Positions 1 to 48,100 of a DNA stretch of 64,000 bases are shown in pieces. Numbering within the stretch: the first letter of the stretch is position 1; each line of letters begins with the position of its first letter. Under the pieces are notes generated by a model. The model was not told the origin of the DNA and made no database searches. It saw only the letters and a program-made list of their open reading frames with translations. Position numbers and translations under genes: made by a program. The DNA lies in contig CM041090.1 in NCBI GenBank assembly GCA_023079485.1, positions 11,406,519 through 11,470,518 of the forward strand. The letters are read 5' to 3'. The stretch is from Archilochus colubris (taxonomy: Eukaryota > Chordata > Aves > Apodiformes > Trochilidae).

Positions 1-121
1 CAAGGTAGAAATAAACCAGAGGGAAATAAAATAGTTCCTCTTGAGCCAAGTATATAACCATGTAGGAAAGCAAGAGTAGCTACTGTGTTTCACCTTTCTC
101 TTCCTCTTCCCAGCTTTTCTG

Positions 122-700
122 AAGCATAGAAGCATAGAACTTTCAGGGTTGGAAGGGACCTTTAAGATCATCCAGTTCTAACCCCCCTGCCATGGGCAGG
201 GACATCTCCCACCAGATCAGGTTGCTCAGAGCCCTGTCCAGCCTGGCCTTAAAAACTTCCAGGGATGGATGGGGCTTCCACCACCTCTCTGGGCAGCCTG
301 TGCCAGTGTCTCACCACCCTCATGGTGCAGAACTTCATCTTAACTTCTGATCTAAATCTCCCTTCCTCTAGTTTGAATCCATTCCCTCTAGTCCTACCAC
401 TCCCTGACATCCAAAAAGTCCCTCCCCAGCTTTCTTGTAGATCCCCTACAGATACTGGAAGACCACAATAAGGTCTCCTTGGAGCCTTGTCCTCTCCAAA
501 CTGAGTAACTCCACCTCTCTCATGTCTATCCTCTGTCTCCAGCCCTCTGATCATCCTTGTGGCCCTTCTCTGGACACACTCCAGCAATCCATGTCTTTCT
601 TGTAATAGGGGCTGCAGAACTGGATACAGTATTCCAGGTGGAGTCTCACAAGAGCAGAGGGGAAGAATCACTTCCCTCGATCCACTGGCCACTCTAGCAG
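122..700 (-). mobile_element. CR1 LINE 3' fragment in an F2 intron
   Basis: It starts with the reverse complement of the CR1 3' tail (GCATAGAAGCATAGAA, then GGGTTGGAAGGGACCT) and runs through the antisense of the end of CR1 ORF2 and its 3' UTR. It is on the minus strand, opposite F2, moderately diverged and without an intact ORF. The rest of this F2 intron (1-121 and 701-906) shows nothing else recognisable. Confidence 0.9.
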
Positions 701-906
701 AGAGGATGAGAAACCTCTCTAGGTGAAGGAGACAGAGTAAATATCACACTGCATAGAATATGTGTGTCCTGGGCAGAGTTTTGCTAGACAGCCCCTATGC
801 AGTTGTCTTTGCATAGTGCAATGTTCTTCCCTTCTCACTACAAATCCTGCACAGCACCAAGCTGCACCTCTGGTTCTGCTGAGTCTTCCTCCTCCTTGTC
901 CCTCAG

Positions 907-1074
907 GCAGGTGATGCTCTACAAAAAGAGTCCTCAAGAGCTGCTGTGTGGTGCCAGCCTCATCAGTGACAGCTGGATCTTGACTGCTGCTCATTGCCTT
1001 TTTTATCCACCCTGGGACAAGAACTTAACTACAAATGACATCCTGGTGCGGATTGGCAAGCACGTAAGGGCAAA
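907..1074 (+). CDS. F2: F2 exon with catalytic His57 and the 60-loop
   Basis: The acceptor is a pyrimidine tract ending CCTCAG at 901-906 and the donor is GTAAGA at 1075. It codes [20 protein letters not shown], then LTAAHC, then the [10 protein letters not shown] insertion loop that narrows thrombin's active site, and ends in GKHVRAK of exosite I. The last codon is split AA|A. A second AG four bases into the exon (GCAG) would shift frame, so 907 is preferred. Confidence 0.95.
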
Positions 1075-4070
1075 GTAAGAACCTGGACAAAGTGACATAG
1101 CCTTCCTCTTGGAGTGATAAGACACAAGGAAGTTGGGCAAGCATTTAGTATCCAACAAAACACACATAGCCAATGTCAATTGCCTCTCAGTAGTGAGATC
1201 TGATTGTCGTTTTCTGGTCTGAAAAGTGAAAGGGAGGGCAGAATCCTGGAAAGTCTGAAGGGGAGCTCCATTGTAAAGCGAGAGTTTTGTCTCAGAGGGT
1301 ACAAATGCACCTGAGAGTATCATGAATGGCAGAAGCCTTTCAGTTGCTACTGTAAGGCAACTCCTTTCCTTCATGACTGTTTCAGATATGAGAAGAATAA
1401 AGAGAAAATTGCCCTGTTGGATAAAATCATCATCCATCCAAAGTACAACTGGAAAGAGAACATGGACCGAGACATTGCATTAATGCACTTGAAGAGACCC
1501 ATCATCTTCAGTGACTACATCCACCCTGTCTGCCTGCCCACCAAAGAGATGGTGCAGAGGTGAGAAGGTTGTCCCACAGTCCAAAATGCCTCCCTTGGGC
1601 CTTAAAACAAATAAGAAAAATGAGTCTCGTTTTAACTCTTTGCAGAAAGGGAGCTGTTGTTTGATTCCACTCATGCTTCCTTCCACAGGCTGATGCTGGC
1701 TGGTTACAAAGGGAGGGTTACTGGCTGGGGAAACTTGAAAGAAACATGGGCCACCAGCCCAAGCAACCTCCCCACAGTTCTGCAACAGCTCAATGTGCCC
1801 ATTGTAGACCAAGAAATCTGCAAGGCATCCACCAAAGTTAAAGTCACTGACAACATGTTCTGTGCAGGTAAGCAGCACTGGAGACCCCCAGGGCCAAAAT
1901 GCCACCTAGGACCAAGGCTCTGAGCTCCTTGTGGGAGGTTACTTTCCAAAAAATTTGCAAAGGCCAGCCATAAGATTACCTTTCCCCTGATAAGAACTTT
2001 TTCACCTCTCAGGAAACATGAAGGCTGGAGAACACAAAGCTATGGAGAAGATTTGTAACATGCTATGTCAGGCTAAGCAGCCTGATGGCACCACTCTGCT
2101 AGATATCAGCAATAGCTGTGTGAGAGCTGAGCACATATATAATCATCTTTTCAATAGCATATGGAACAGTTCAGTGATTTCCTAAATCAGAGGCTGCACA
2201 CCAGTTATCCTACTTGATGCACAAACAACCCCTTCTCCACGAGCTTGTCTCAACTGTTAGGAGCCACTTCCTACTTAAGCCCACAACCTCTCTGGCAACA
2301 GGCTCCACAAACTATGTGTGGCATGTATCAAAAAATTAAATTATTCCATTCTGTTAAATTTGCTGTCTATAAATTTGACAAAAACTTAAGAAAAAAAAAT
2401 TCTTCTCCATGTCATATGCAGTTTTATGGACCCCTTGCAGCTCTGCCATTTCTCTTTCAAGCTGAAAAACACTTATTAAATATTTCTGAATATAGAAGGC
2501 ATTCTGTACTTTCGATAATCCTTGTTCTGACTTCCTAAATCTCTTCTAGCACTATGGTCTTTTTGAGCAATAACAAAAATGAACACAGTAGTCAACACAG
2601 AGACTATGGATTCATATACTAGTGCAATACTTTCTGCTGTATTCTCAATTCCTGCATCCTTCCTTTATTAGTTTCTACAAATCTCCAACAACTTTTGGCT
2701 GAGTTTGTCCTGTTTGCATCTATTAACCCCTACAATTACTTGCCTTAGAATAGCAGCCAGCTTCATAAGAGCATACACTAACAGTACAGTCCCTCTGGAA
2801 AAATAGCAGAGATGCAGACATACAGTATGAAAGTGGAGATATGGATGATGGGGAAATGTAGATGCACTGTCTAGTTCCTCAGGAACTCAGCAGTCACTTG
2901 GAGGAAAAAGCAGAGCTTGCAGAATGACAGGAAGGTGGAAGTGAGGAAGGCAACGTGCCTGTACAGCAAAGAGAACAGAACAGCAGGATACATAGAATAT
3001 TACACACAGAATTTGTAAGACAAAAGAAATGGATGGCCCCTTGCTGGAAGTGGTCAAGACCAGGTTTGATGGGGCTTTGAGGAACCTGGTCTACTGGCAG
3101 ATGTCCCTGTCCATGCCAGGAGGTTGGAACTGGATGATCTTTAAGGTCCTTTCCAACCTAAACCATTTTGTGATTCTAATCAAGGCACAGTAGTTCAAGC
3201 TACAGCTCTGGCCACTGTGGCAGCTGACACCACCAGGAGCTGTGGTGAAAGAAAACAGGAATGAGGGCACAGAGAGGAGAAGAATGTATTGGATTCAGGA
3301 GTGTTGGAAAGACAGATGCAGAGTTATGTGCTTTACATAAAACAAAAACAATGCAAAGTTGTGTTCTAAATTTAAGTCAAATAGTTAGCAGAAACAGTAA
3401 GCAATCTCACAGCTCTCAAACACCAGACACTGGGTCAAATGTCTGACTTTCTTCTTGCCTGTAGGTTACAGTCCTGAAGACTCCAAGAGAGGAGATGCTT
3501 GTGAAGGGGACAGTGGGGGACCTTTTGTAATGAAGGTATGTTCAACAGGGTCAGCCTCTTAAAACATACAGAGCAAGGTTTGTGCTATGCTGAACTTTCA
3601 AACTAGTACTAAAAAAAAGAACCAGAGATGTGGGAATACAGAGTGGCTACAGCAAACAATCTCATGCCAAAGGTGAGAAATTGAGATGAATCCTGCAGTC
3701 ATCCAGCTCTGTTTCTATATTGAATTCTCAGCACATACAGACACCAGCTGCAGAATGATTGAGTGATGGCCAATTCCCCTCCCATGAGGACGTTTATTAT
3801 CTTATTATCTAGTAGATGTGTAAGTTCCCAAGCAGGATCTATCACTAGATAGACTGGAGTGTATAACAAGGTTTCAATCTGAAAATCTTTTGCTCCTTGT
3901 ACCAATTCAATTTTTCCTTGCTTTAGAACCCAGATGACAACCGTTGGTATCAAGTGGGAGTGGTGTCATGGGGAGAAGGTTGTGACAGAGATGGCAAATA
4001 TGGATTTTATACCCACGTATTCCGCCTGAAAAAGTGGATGCGAAAAGCCATCGAGAAGCACGGGGGATAA
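907..4070 (+). CDS. F2: Prothrombin (coagulation factor II), 3' part: thrombin heavy chain, five exons
   Basis: Secreted serine protease zymogen. Thrombin cleaves fibrinogen and activates platelets, factors V, VIII, XI, XIII and protein C. Coding exons, read by splice sites and frame: 907-1074, 1386-1559, 1689-1867, 3465-3535, 3927-4070. The 5' exons (Gla, kringles, light chain, IVEG cleavage site) lie left of the window. Seen: LTAAHC (His57), DRDIAL (Asp102), GDSGGP (Ser195), the thrombin-specific YPPWDKN 60-loop followed by an NLT glycosylation sequon, and [10 protein letters not shown] with Tyr225, which in this family marks a Na+-activated protease. All introns are GT-AG and frames join cleanly. 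The autolysis loop lacks the human Gly-Lys pair. Gene identity is certain; the missing 5' half is only outside the window. Confidence 0.98.
1386..1559 (+). CDS. F2: F2 exon with catalytic Asp102 and exosite I
   Basis: The acceptor is TTTCAG at 1380-1385 and the donor is GTGAGA at 1560. It begins YEKNKEK, the rest of the exosite I loop (human Arg75 and Arg77a are both Lys here, so charge is kept). It continues through [14 protein letters not shown] with the catalytic Asp and ends in [10 protein letters not shown], with Arg split over the junction. Confidence 0.95.
1689..1867 (+). CDS. F2: F2 exon with the autolysis (gamma) loop
   Basis: The acceptor is TTCCACAG ending at 1688 and the donor is GTAAGC at 1868. 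It codes [20 protein letters not shown], then a loop reading [10 protein letters not shown], then [16 protein letters not shown] and ends TDNMFCA. Compared with human as I recall it, the loop is one residue shorter and lacks the Gly-Lys pair. Confidence 0.95.
1868..3464 (+). other. F2: F2 intron (1.6 kb), mostly unique sequence
   Basis: Intron between the autolysis-loop exon and the Ser195 exon. Apart from a short CR1 piece at about 3029-3178 I see no coding, RNA or repeat structure. Confidence 0.8.
3029..3178 (+). mobile_element. CR1 LINE short 3' end
   Basis: 5'-truncated fragment. It has the CR1 3' UTR signature GGTTGGAACTGGATGATCTT followed by AAGGTCCTTTCCAACCTAAA, and ends in a degenerate (TTGTGATTCT) tail on the plus strand. 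Older than the CR1 copies in CKAP5. Confidence 0.85.
3465..3535 (+). CDS. F2: F2 exon with catalytic Ser195
   Basis: Short exon (71 nt) between acceptor TGCCTGTAG (ends 3464) and donor GTATGT (3536). It codes [20 protein letters not shown] and VMK. GDSGGP carries the nucleophilic serine and oxyanion hole, and the preceding Asp sits at the bottom of the S1 pocket, as in all thrombins. Confidence 0.96.
3927..4070 (+). CDS. F2: F2 terminal coding exon with Na+ site and stop
   Basis: The acceptor is CTTTAG ending at 3926. It codes [20 protein letters not shown], then [17 protein letters not shown] and ends IEKHGG with stop TAA at 4068-4070. Tyr225 (GKYGFY) is the residue that allows Na+ binding in vitamin K-dependent proteases. 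The basic RLKKWMRK helix corresponds to exosite II. Confidence 0.97.
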   Translation, partial: NPDDNRWYQVGVVSWGEGCDRDGKYGFYTHVFRLKKWMRKAIEKHGG

Positions 4071-4187
4071 AGGAAATATTTACCTTGCTCTCAGTTTTGC
4101 TACAATGCTCCACTTCCTAAAAATATAAGCATAGAAGACCCTGAAGTAAAAGTTATACCTTTACAACTCGAAGTGTTCTTCCTTGAA

Positions 4188-4193
4188 AATAAA
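4188..4193 (+). terminator. F2: F2 poly(A) signal AATAAA
   Basis: Canonical AATAAA 118 nt after the F2 stop, followed by T-rich sequence near 4214-4230. The F2 3' UTR is therefore short (about 140 nt), with the mRNA end predicted near 4205-4215. Confidence 0.85.
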
Positions 4194-4214
4194 AAAGTTC
4201 TAAGACCCATCTTC

Positions 4215-7110
4215 TTCCTTTTATTTACGCCGAGTTTCATTGCACTTGAATTTCAACCATCCCAGTAGCCACAAGTACCACCAGAAGTGCACTGGTTGTA
4301 CTAATTATCTGTTGTGCTTCAAACAAATTATCCTCCATTTTATCACATGGAATCATCAATAGCTTTTAGACCTGACAATAGCTCCAAGTCTCCCTTCAAG
4401 TCAATGCATTTTCTGTTCTAGAAACTGAGCCCATGTGCTGGAGATAATCACCCTCCAGTAACTCTGGCACTATACAAAACACTAATATCAATGTCACAAG
4501 TAAAGGAACTATAAACTAGTTTTGATAAGACATTTTCTCAGCTACTAGAGCAGTTAATCAATACAAGCACCACCCTTTGCAAGGTTAGCATCTTCAGATG
4601 TTACAGATGCCAGCTGTATGCAATTCATCCTACAGAGCAATACAGGCAGGAACACATTGTATTCCAAGTGTTCCCATTCCTGTATGGCAGCGATCTTCAC
4701 AGCAGGTAGTGCTGGGTCCTCAGAGTATTTTCCACCTGCACAGCAAGATTCAGAAAGAAGCAACTTGTGCACAGTCATTGTCAGAAAGCCTCCAATAGAA
4801 GCATCCTCACTATACCTGTCTGGTTTGAGGATCACTCCCCAAAATTGTTTCAATTCTTTCATGACCTCCTCTTCAGCAGGAATGTGTGGACTGTCAAGAA
4901 CCCAGGAGTAAACACATACTCTTGACTAAACCAAGTCAAGTGAACTCATTCACAGTGCCATCAAGTCACAGAAAGAGACAACAGTGAAATTCTGCTGCCC
5001 TTCACACAGCATAAAATAGAGTTGTGTTGAAAGAGTGACAGCTGAGGTAACTCTCTGAAATTAGTTGGATATAAACTGAGTTACTGATCAGCTACTGTCT
5101 CTGGTCATCTCCTTGAAAAGGTCTTCAAGTTAGTTCCCAAATAAGACAATCCCATTTGACTGCCCAAAGAAAGCATAAAAACACCCTCTCAAAGACCTAT
5201 AAAGAAAGAAACCTCAAGAACTCCAGTTCCTCCTCACAACTGCTTGGAGTCATTAACAACCACAGGCACTGGACACTGAAAACCTTTGGTCTTTCTAATG
5301 TTTAAATTTTTAACCTCGTTGTTTCACTGCTATCTAATTATCTGTGAAAAACTGCACTTCTAAGGGAGGAACCAGGACCATACAGTTTCTGGAGTCACTC
5401 TTAATACTGACTTGTTACAAACAATACAGAGGAATAATTTTTAAAATTCAGTTTAATGTTATTTAAATATTGTCTGGGCTAAAGATTAGGCTTTATTAAT
5501 TTATGTGCACAACTTTTAATTCAGAACTCCCAGGATACTGAGTCCATCCAAGCACTACAGAGACACAGGGCAAAAACTCATTCATAGTAAGCAATTTTAT
5601 CTTTTGCTACTTAATTTCTGTACTTCATTTCCAATTCAGCTTCAAATTTTAAATAGTTGTATGCAGCTTTGCAGGCATTGCTGTTTTAACATCCTGAGCT
5701 CAGTAACAGTTGAACAGCTCTTTAAAAGGTCTGCTGGACACGGTAATGGAACATATGGATAAATTTAAATGTCAGGAAGTTTCAAAAAGCAGCTAATATT
5801 TGAGAGGTAGTGGCAATAACTCGTGTCAGCCAACACAAACTATTCACAAACAGCCCAAGTTTAAGTGCACAAAACCCCAGCACTTACCAATGAGGGCCAA
5901 ACCCCCACTTGCCATACAGCTCTCTTCCAGAAGGAGTGCATGCTTACTTCAGGTTAGGGGGAGACTGTGAGTACTAAATCCAGGTGATGAAGCAGTGCAT
6001 GGCATGATGGCAACTGACACAGGATAGAGAATGCTGACAGCTCTACTTGTCACAGTGTACAGCTCAGAAGCACCAACAGAATTATGTCAACTGCAACCCC
6101 AGCCTAGGGGCCTGTAAAGGAAGTTCTCAGTTATTTGCAGAAGCTCTGGAACAGATCTGTTGTACAGGTACTAATTTAAAGCCACATTTTTACTATAATC
6201 AGACAAGATAGTTTCAGTAATGGCCCTAAGGCAGAGAGCCACAGAGCAAAAAACAAAAGCAGTAGTTACATGGAAAAGAGAAAAATCTAGAGCAAAAGAG
6301 TGCTATTGTAAGCCTGCCTGCCCAACTCCTCAATAACTGTTTTAGCTGTGGGACAGATGTACAATTTATACTTCACTACCAGCTCTGACAGAATTGCAGC
6401 AGTTAGGTGAAAAGACACCACTTCCCTAGAGATTAAAGGGCCACACAGGCTGCACAAAGTCTTCATCTGCATACCTGTTGCTTCTGGAAAAGGCTCATGT
6501 GAGAGGGTCTCCCAAAGAAAGCAGTGGTTGCAGTTTACAGATTAGCACTACCAGGGGTCAGAGTTAATACAAACAGCAGTTTGCTGATACCAGATGTTCA
6601 GGAGCAAAACCAATGTGGTGGTGAGGTCTGCCTGCATTTGAAAATTGCATGAGAAAGACTGCTTAGCCAAATGAGTTCAGGATAAGAGAGTCCACTGACT
6701 GTGCATCACTGCTAATCTACTCCACATCAACAGCAGCAGGCTCCCTGAAAGAAACTCGACACAGATGGGACTCTGCTTAATCTGGATAGAGGCATCACAA
6801 GGACTAGATAGTTAAAATAAGCATTTCAACAAACTAAATACTCTCAACTTGCTCTCAAGCTACAAAAATGTATTCCAAAACAAATAAAGCAGCTATATGA
6901 AAAATGCACCACTACTCATACAAGTCGGAGTGCAAAGTCTCAGGACTGCACCCACAGATAGTCTATGTTCACTCATTTTCCTTATCATATATCCATACCC
7001 CAAGGTTCATGTCAAGAATAGCTTAAGTTCAGTTTCTAGATGCCCAGTCACTAACATTCAGGAATAGAGTGACTTCTCTGACCAGCAGTCACTGCTGTTT
7101 CTACAGAGGC
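4215..7110. other. Intergenic spacer between convergent F2 and CKAP5
   Basis: About 2.9 kb of AT-rich unique sequence between the F2 poly(A) site and the predicted CKAP5 3' end. Only short chance ORFs occur. I see no repeats, RNA genes or conserved motifs. Confidence 0.75.
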
Positions 7111-7129
7111 TGGTATAGTTAATGCAAAC

Positions 7130-7135
7130 TTTATT
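7130..7135 (-). terminator. CKAP5: CKAP5 poly(A) signal AATAAA
   Basis: AATAAA on the minus strand about 460 nt after the CKAP5 stop, embedded in GTAAATAAAGTTTGC. It is the first canonical hexamer after the stop apart from the one overlapping the stop codon itself. This gives a 3' UTR of about 480 nt (7595 to about 7110), ending tail to tail with F2. Confidence 0.75.
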
Positions 7136-7595
7136 TACAAAAGACACTTAAATTAGTTACTTCATGCCATGTGTCCATATAGAATCAACAGTTCAAGGAT
7201 TACATGGAGAAGAATTCACAAAATTAAAAGTGAAATCACTAGAGATCTTCTAAGAGTTAAGAACTAGGAAAAGATCTTAAAGACAATTTTACAAATAAAA
7301 AAACAAGTTATGAGAAACTAGTCTGAGCAAGAGGATGGTTGTTTACAGGTCTGTACACTAAAACTAATACACAGACAGCCTTCTATTGTCAAAGAGATGC
7401 TCGCTGAGAAGCAGAGTATGTACAAATACTTGTGCCACAATCAATGACTCAGCCCCCCAAAATCCACTGTATAATACATAAACCAGTTTGTATACATTAG
7501 GCCTAAATGAGGCCATTTAACTATGAAGACTTCTAGTTTAGTAAACTAAAGCTGAAGACAGCCCAAGCAACAGTGATGCTGCCTCTCTTGCATCT

Positions 7596-45101
<37,506 letters not shown>

Positions 45102-48100
45102 CTGTGGAGATATTGATGAATTAAAACAAAAATACAGGAGGTGCCACCTGCAACATACTTAAATAAAAAAGAAAAAAGACCTACATAGCAAGTCTATTCC
45201 TAATATGCAACCCACTCTCCAAAGCTTGCAATTATATTTAGATATGCTATATTTTGACTAGATCACCATTCTGTTAGTCCTGGAAGGATACCAGAAGCCA
45301 TTAAAGATTAGAGAGCAGTGCAACTCCTAATATTTCAGACACTGGAAGCTTCACTCTGTGAAAATTTGAGTAAGATGAGCAGACAGGCAGAGAATAAACT
45401 CACCTTGAGGAAGGATGTACCACAATTAAGGCACTAAAAGAAGGCACCAGCCACACTGAGGGTATTCTTACTGACATGTGCTTTCAGCAACAGGTGCCAT
45501 GAATCAGTGTCAAAAAATACTGGGGTGCTGGTGTAAGGACAGCCATGCTAGCAGCTGGACAAACAGCATGACTGAAATGGGGAACAAAAGCCATTTTTGC
45601 AAGCTAACCACATAATGGCCTAATTCTAAAGGTAGCCAGTGTCAGCATCTATCAAGAAGATATCTTGCCACATCTAGGGCTCAAATCCTTACCCATCCAA
45701 CTTTCTAAGTGTCTTCCTCCTTCCCCTCCCCACTCCTTTCCTTTCTATTAAGACAGAAATACCATTAGGCTATGAGAGATGAGACCTCAGGCTCAATGCC
45801 ATCTCAAACATACTGTACAACAGGCCTGATGCAGGGAGATGAGCAGACATCAAAATAGCAGCAGTAATGAGGACACCCAGCATTATTTACTGAAACAAAC
45901 CAAATCAAACCAAAGGACCAAGACATTCCAGCACATCAGTTCAAATGCAGAGACAAAGATAATCAAAACTCTAGAAGCTGGACAGCATACACAGCAACTT
46001 ATCACTACAGATATATAAATATATTGCACTAGCAGAATATTGATAAATCAAATTCCACCTCAGACAGTAAAGGTGCATAGTTTAACCTACAAAGTATTAC
46101 AGGTAATGCACAGAGGTTCCTTGCAGAAAATTAACCCCTAGAAATTCTCCAATGCCTTCTGTCAGCCATATAACACAGATCTAACTGAACAGTAAAATTA
46201 GGCTAACAAGGGTCTACAATGAAAATATTTTTCTTCCCTCCTGCATTAGTTAGAAGACACTTCAGAAAAGGAAAAACCCACCCAATAATTTAAAAACCAA
46301 AATAAGCCCAAACTCCTACCAGCTACCAAACACACCCAGTCAAATGAGATTAAACTTACCTCAGATATGTATAGATTCCTCTGGATATTAATACTGGTCT
46401 CCCTGCATAAACTTACTCATTTGCCCACTAGCAATGTAATGAAAGTCAATGTCAGGACAAAAGTTGACAAGCCATATAAACAAATCTATTCAAGCATATT
46501 ATGGTTTCTCCTCATTTCACTAACAGTGATGCACACACTTTTTCTTAACAACAGGACTATGGTACTGAGAGCTGTGCTTGTTCAAAAAAAAGACAAAATT
46601 TATTGAGAGCCAAAAGAGAAATTAATTAATCCCTAGAACTATAAATCATTGAGAATGAAGGGTTCACTCTCATTATGTAAGAGACAAAATACACAGAAGT
46701 GAGGCTACCTGAAGCCTGTTCTACTAAGCTGTTAATTCTAGTACACTACCTTTTTATATGGACAACATATTAAGAAAAAAAAAAATCCTCACTCTGGGTT
46801 AATTAGTGGTCACACCATTCCTTCACATCAGGATTTTATAAGAACAAGGTACTTTGCCTTAAAAGTTAAAAGAAAAAACTCAAGCTTTGAATTGCCATAC
46901 CAAACCCAAACAATCATATGAAATCAAATGGGCAAATGAGTTATTATATCTTTTTGCATAAAAGCCCCACCAGCCTTTTGCAACTGATCCCACTTCCATC
47001 TGTTTAGACAGTTCTGAAATTCTACTGCCCAATTGTCTCATTTGTTATCTTTTCCCTTCTTTCAGACTACTGAAAAAAAGAGTTCAAAATTAAAGTCCAG
47101 ATTAACAGCCTCCTGATTCAAATTCAATGCATTTTGCCTATTTAAAAAAAGCAAACACACCCTCAAACAAAAAACAAACAAGCAAAACCCAACAAAAGCC
47201 ACTCCCCCCACAGAAAAGCAAGACACCAACAGTAAACATGGAGACCTGGGTGAAACTGTATTTAACTACACAACCATGATGGTTTCCCTCCAAAAGCAAA
47301 AATGACACTGCATTCACATTAAAAACTCTTCAAATGGCTCACCCAGGAGTGAAGGACGCAGGAATGCCCTAATGCAAATGCAGTTACATCCCAAACTTCT
47401 GTTACTCAAGTTAGTTCTGCAGCCAAGCACCACCAGGAAAGATGCAGCTGAGCAGCAGAAGCTCTGTTTGCAGTAGGAATACCATAATCCAGAGGTACCA
47501 ATTCAGAAAGAAGGGGATAGTTCTACAGAGTGGATGCAGATGACAAATAGATCCAGCACTCTTTGCCCAATCCCACACACGCCTTTGCCAGGAATATGCA
47601 GTGTGAACTTCATAGGAAATTATGTACCTCTGAACCTTGCTCTGAAACCTGGAGGTTCTTCAAGCCATTACCTGTCTCTATCACTTTGTTGAGGCAAACA
47701 AAGAACCAACAGAAGGACAATAGTTAATCACAAAGAAAAAAGAGAAAGAAATAAAGCACTAACAGACCTGCCAGCAGCAGAAACACCAGAATAGAGTTTT
47801 GGCACCTGTACTAAGACAGCCTCCCATCTACATTGGTCGTTTATAAAACTGCCAGCAGCATGAACTTCCTACCTCAACAATAAAAAAAAACACATTTATT
47901 TATCTACAGACACCTGTTCTGCCAAGGAAAGTTCTATTGTGGGACAGTGACTATCTTACTAAAATCCTAAAATCAGTTCAAAACCTAAAGTCAGGACCAA
48001 GTCTACAGGCTGATGCTGATTTACAGGTATTTTTAACCCATAACATATATCCAGTTGTCCATTGCTACAAAATGTGAGCTCTTGCTTGCACACCCTAGTG

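Noticed and set aside
249..692. 147 aa minus-strand frame in the F2 intron.
   Set aside because: It is the decayed end of CR1 ORF2 and 3' UTR.
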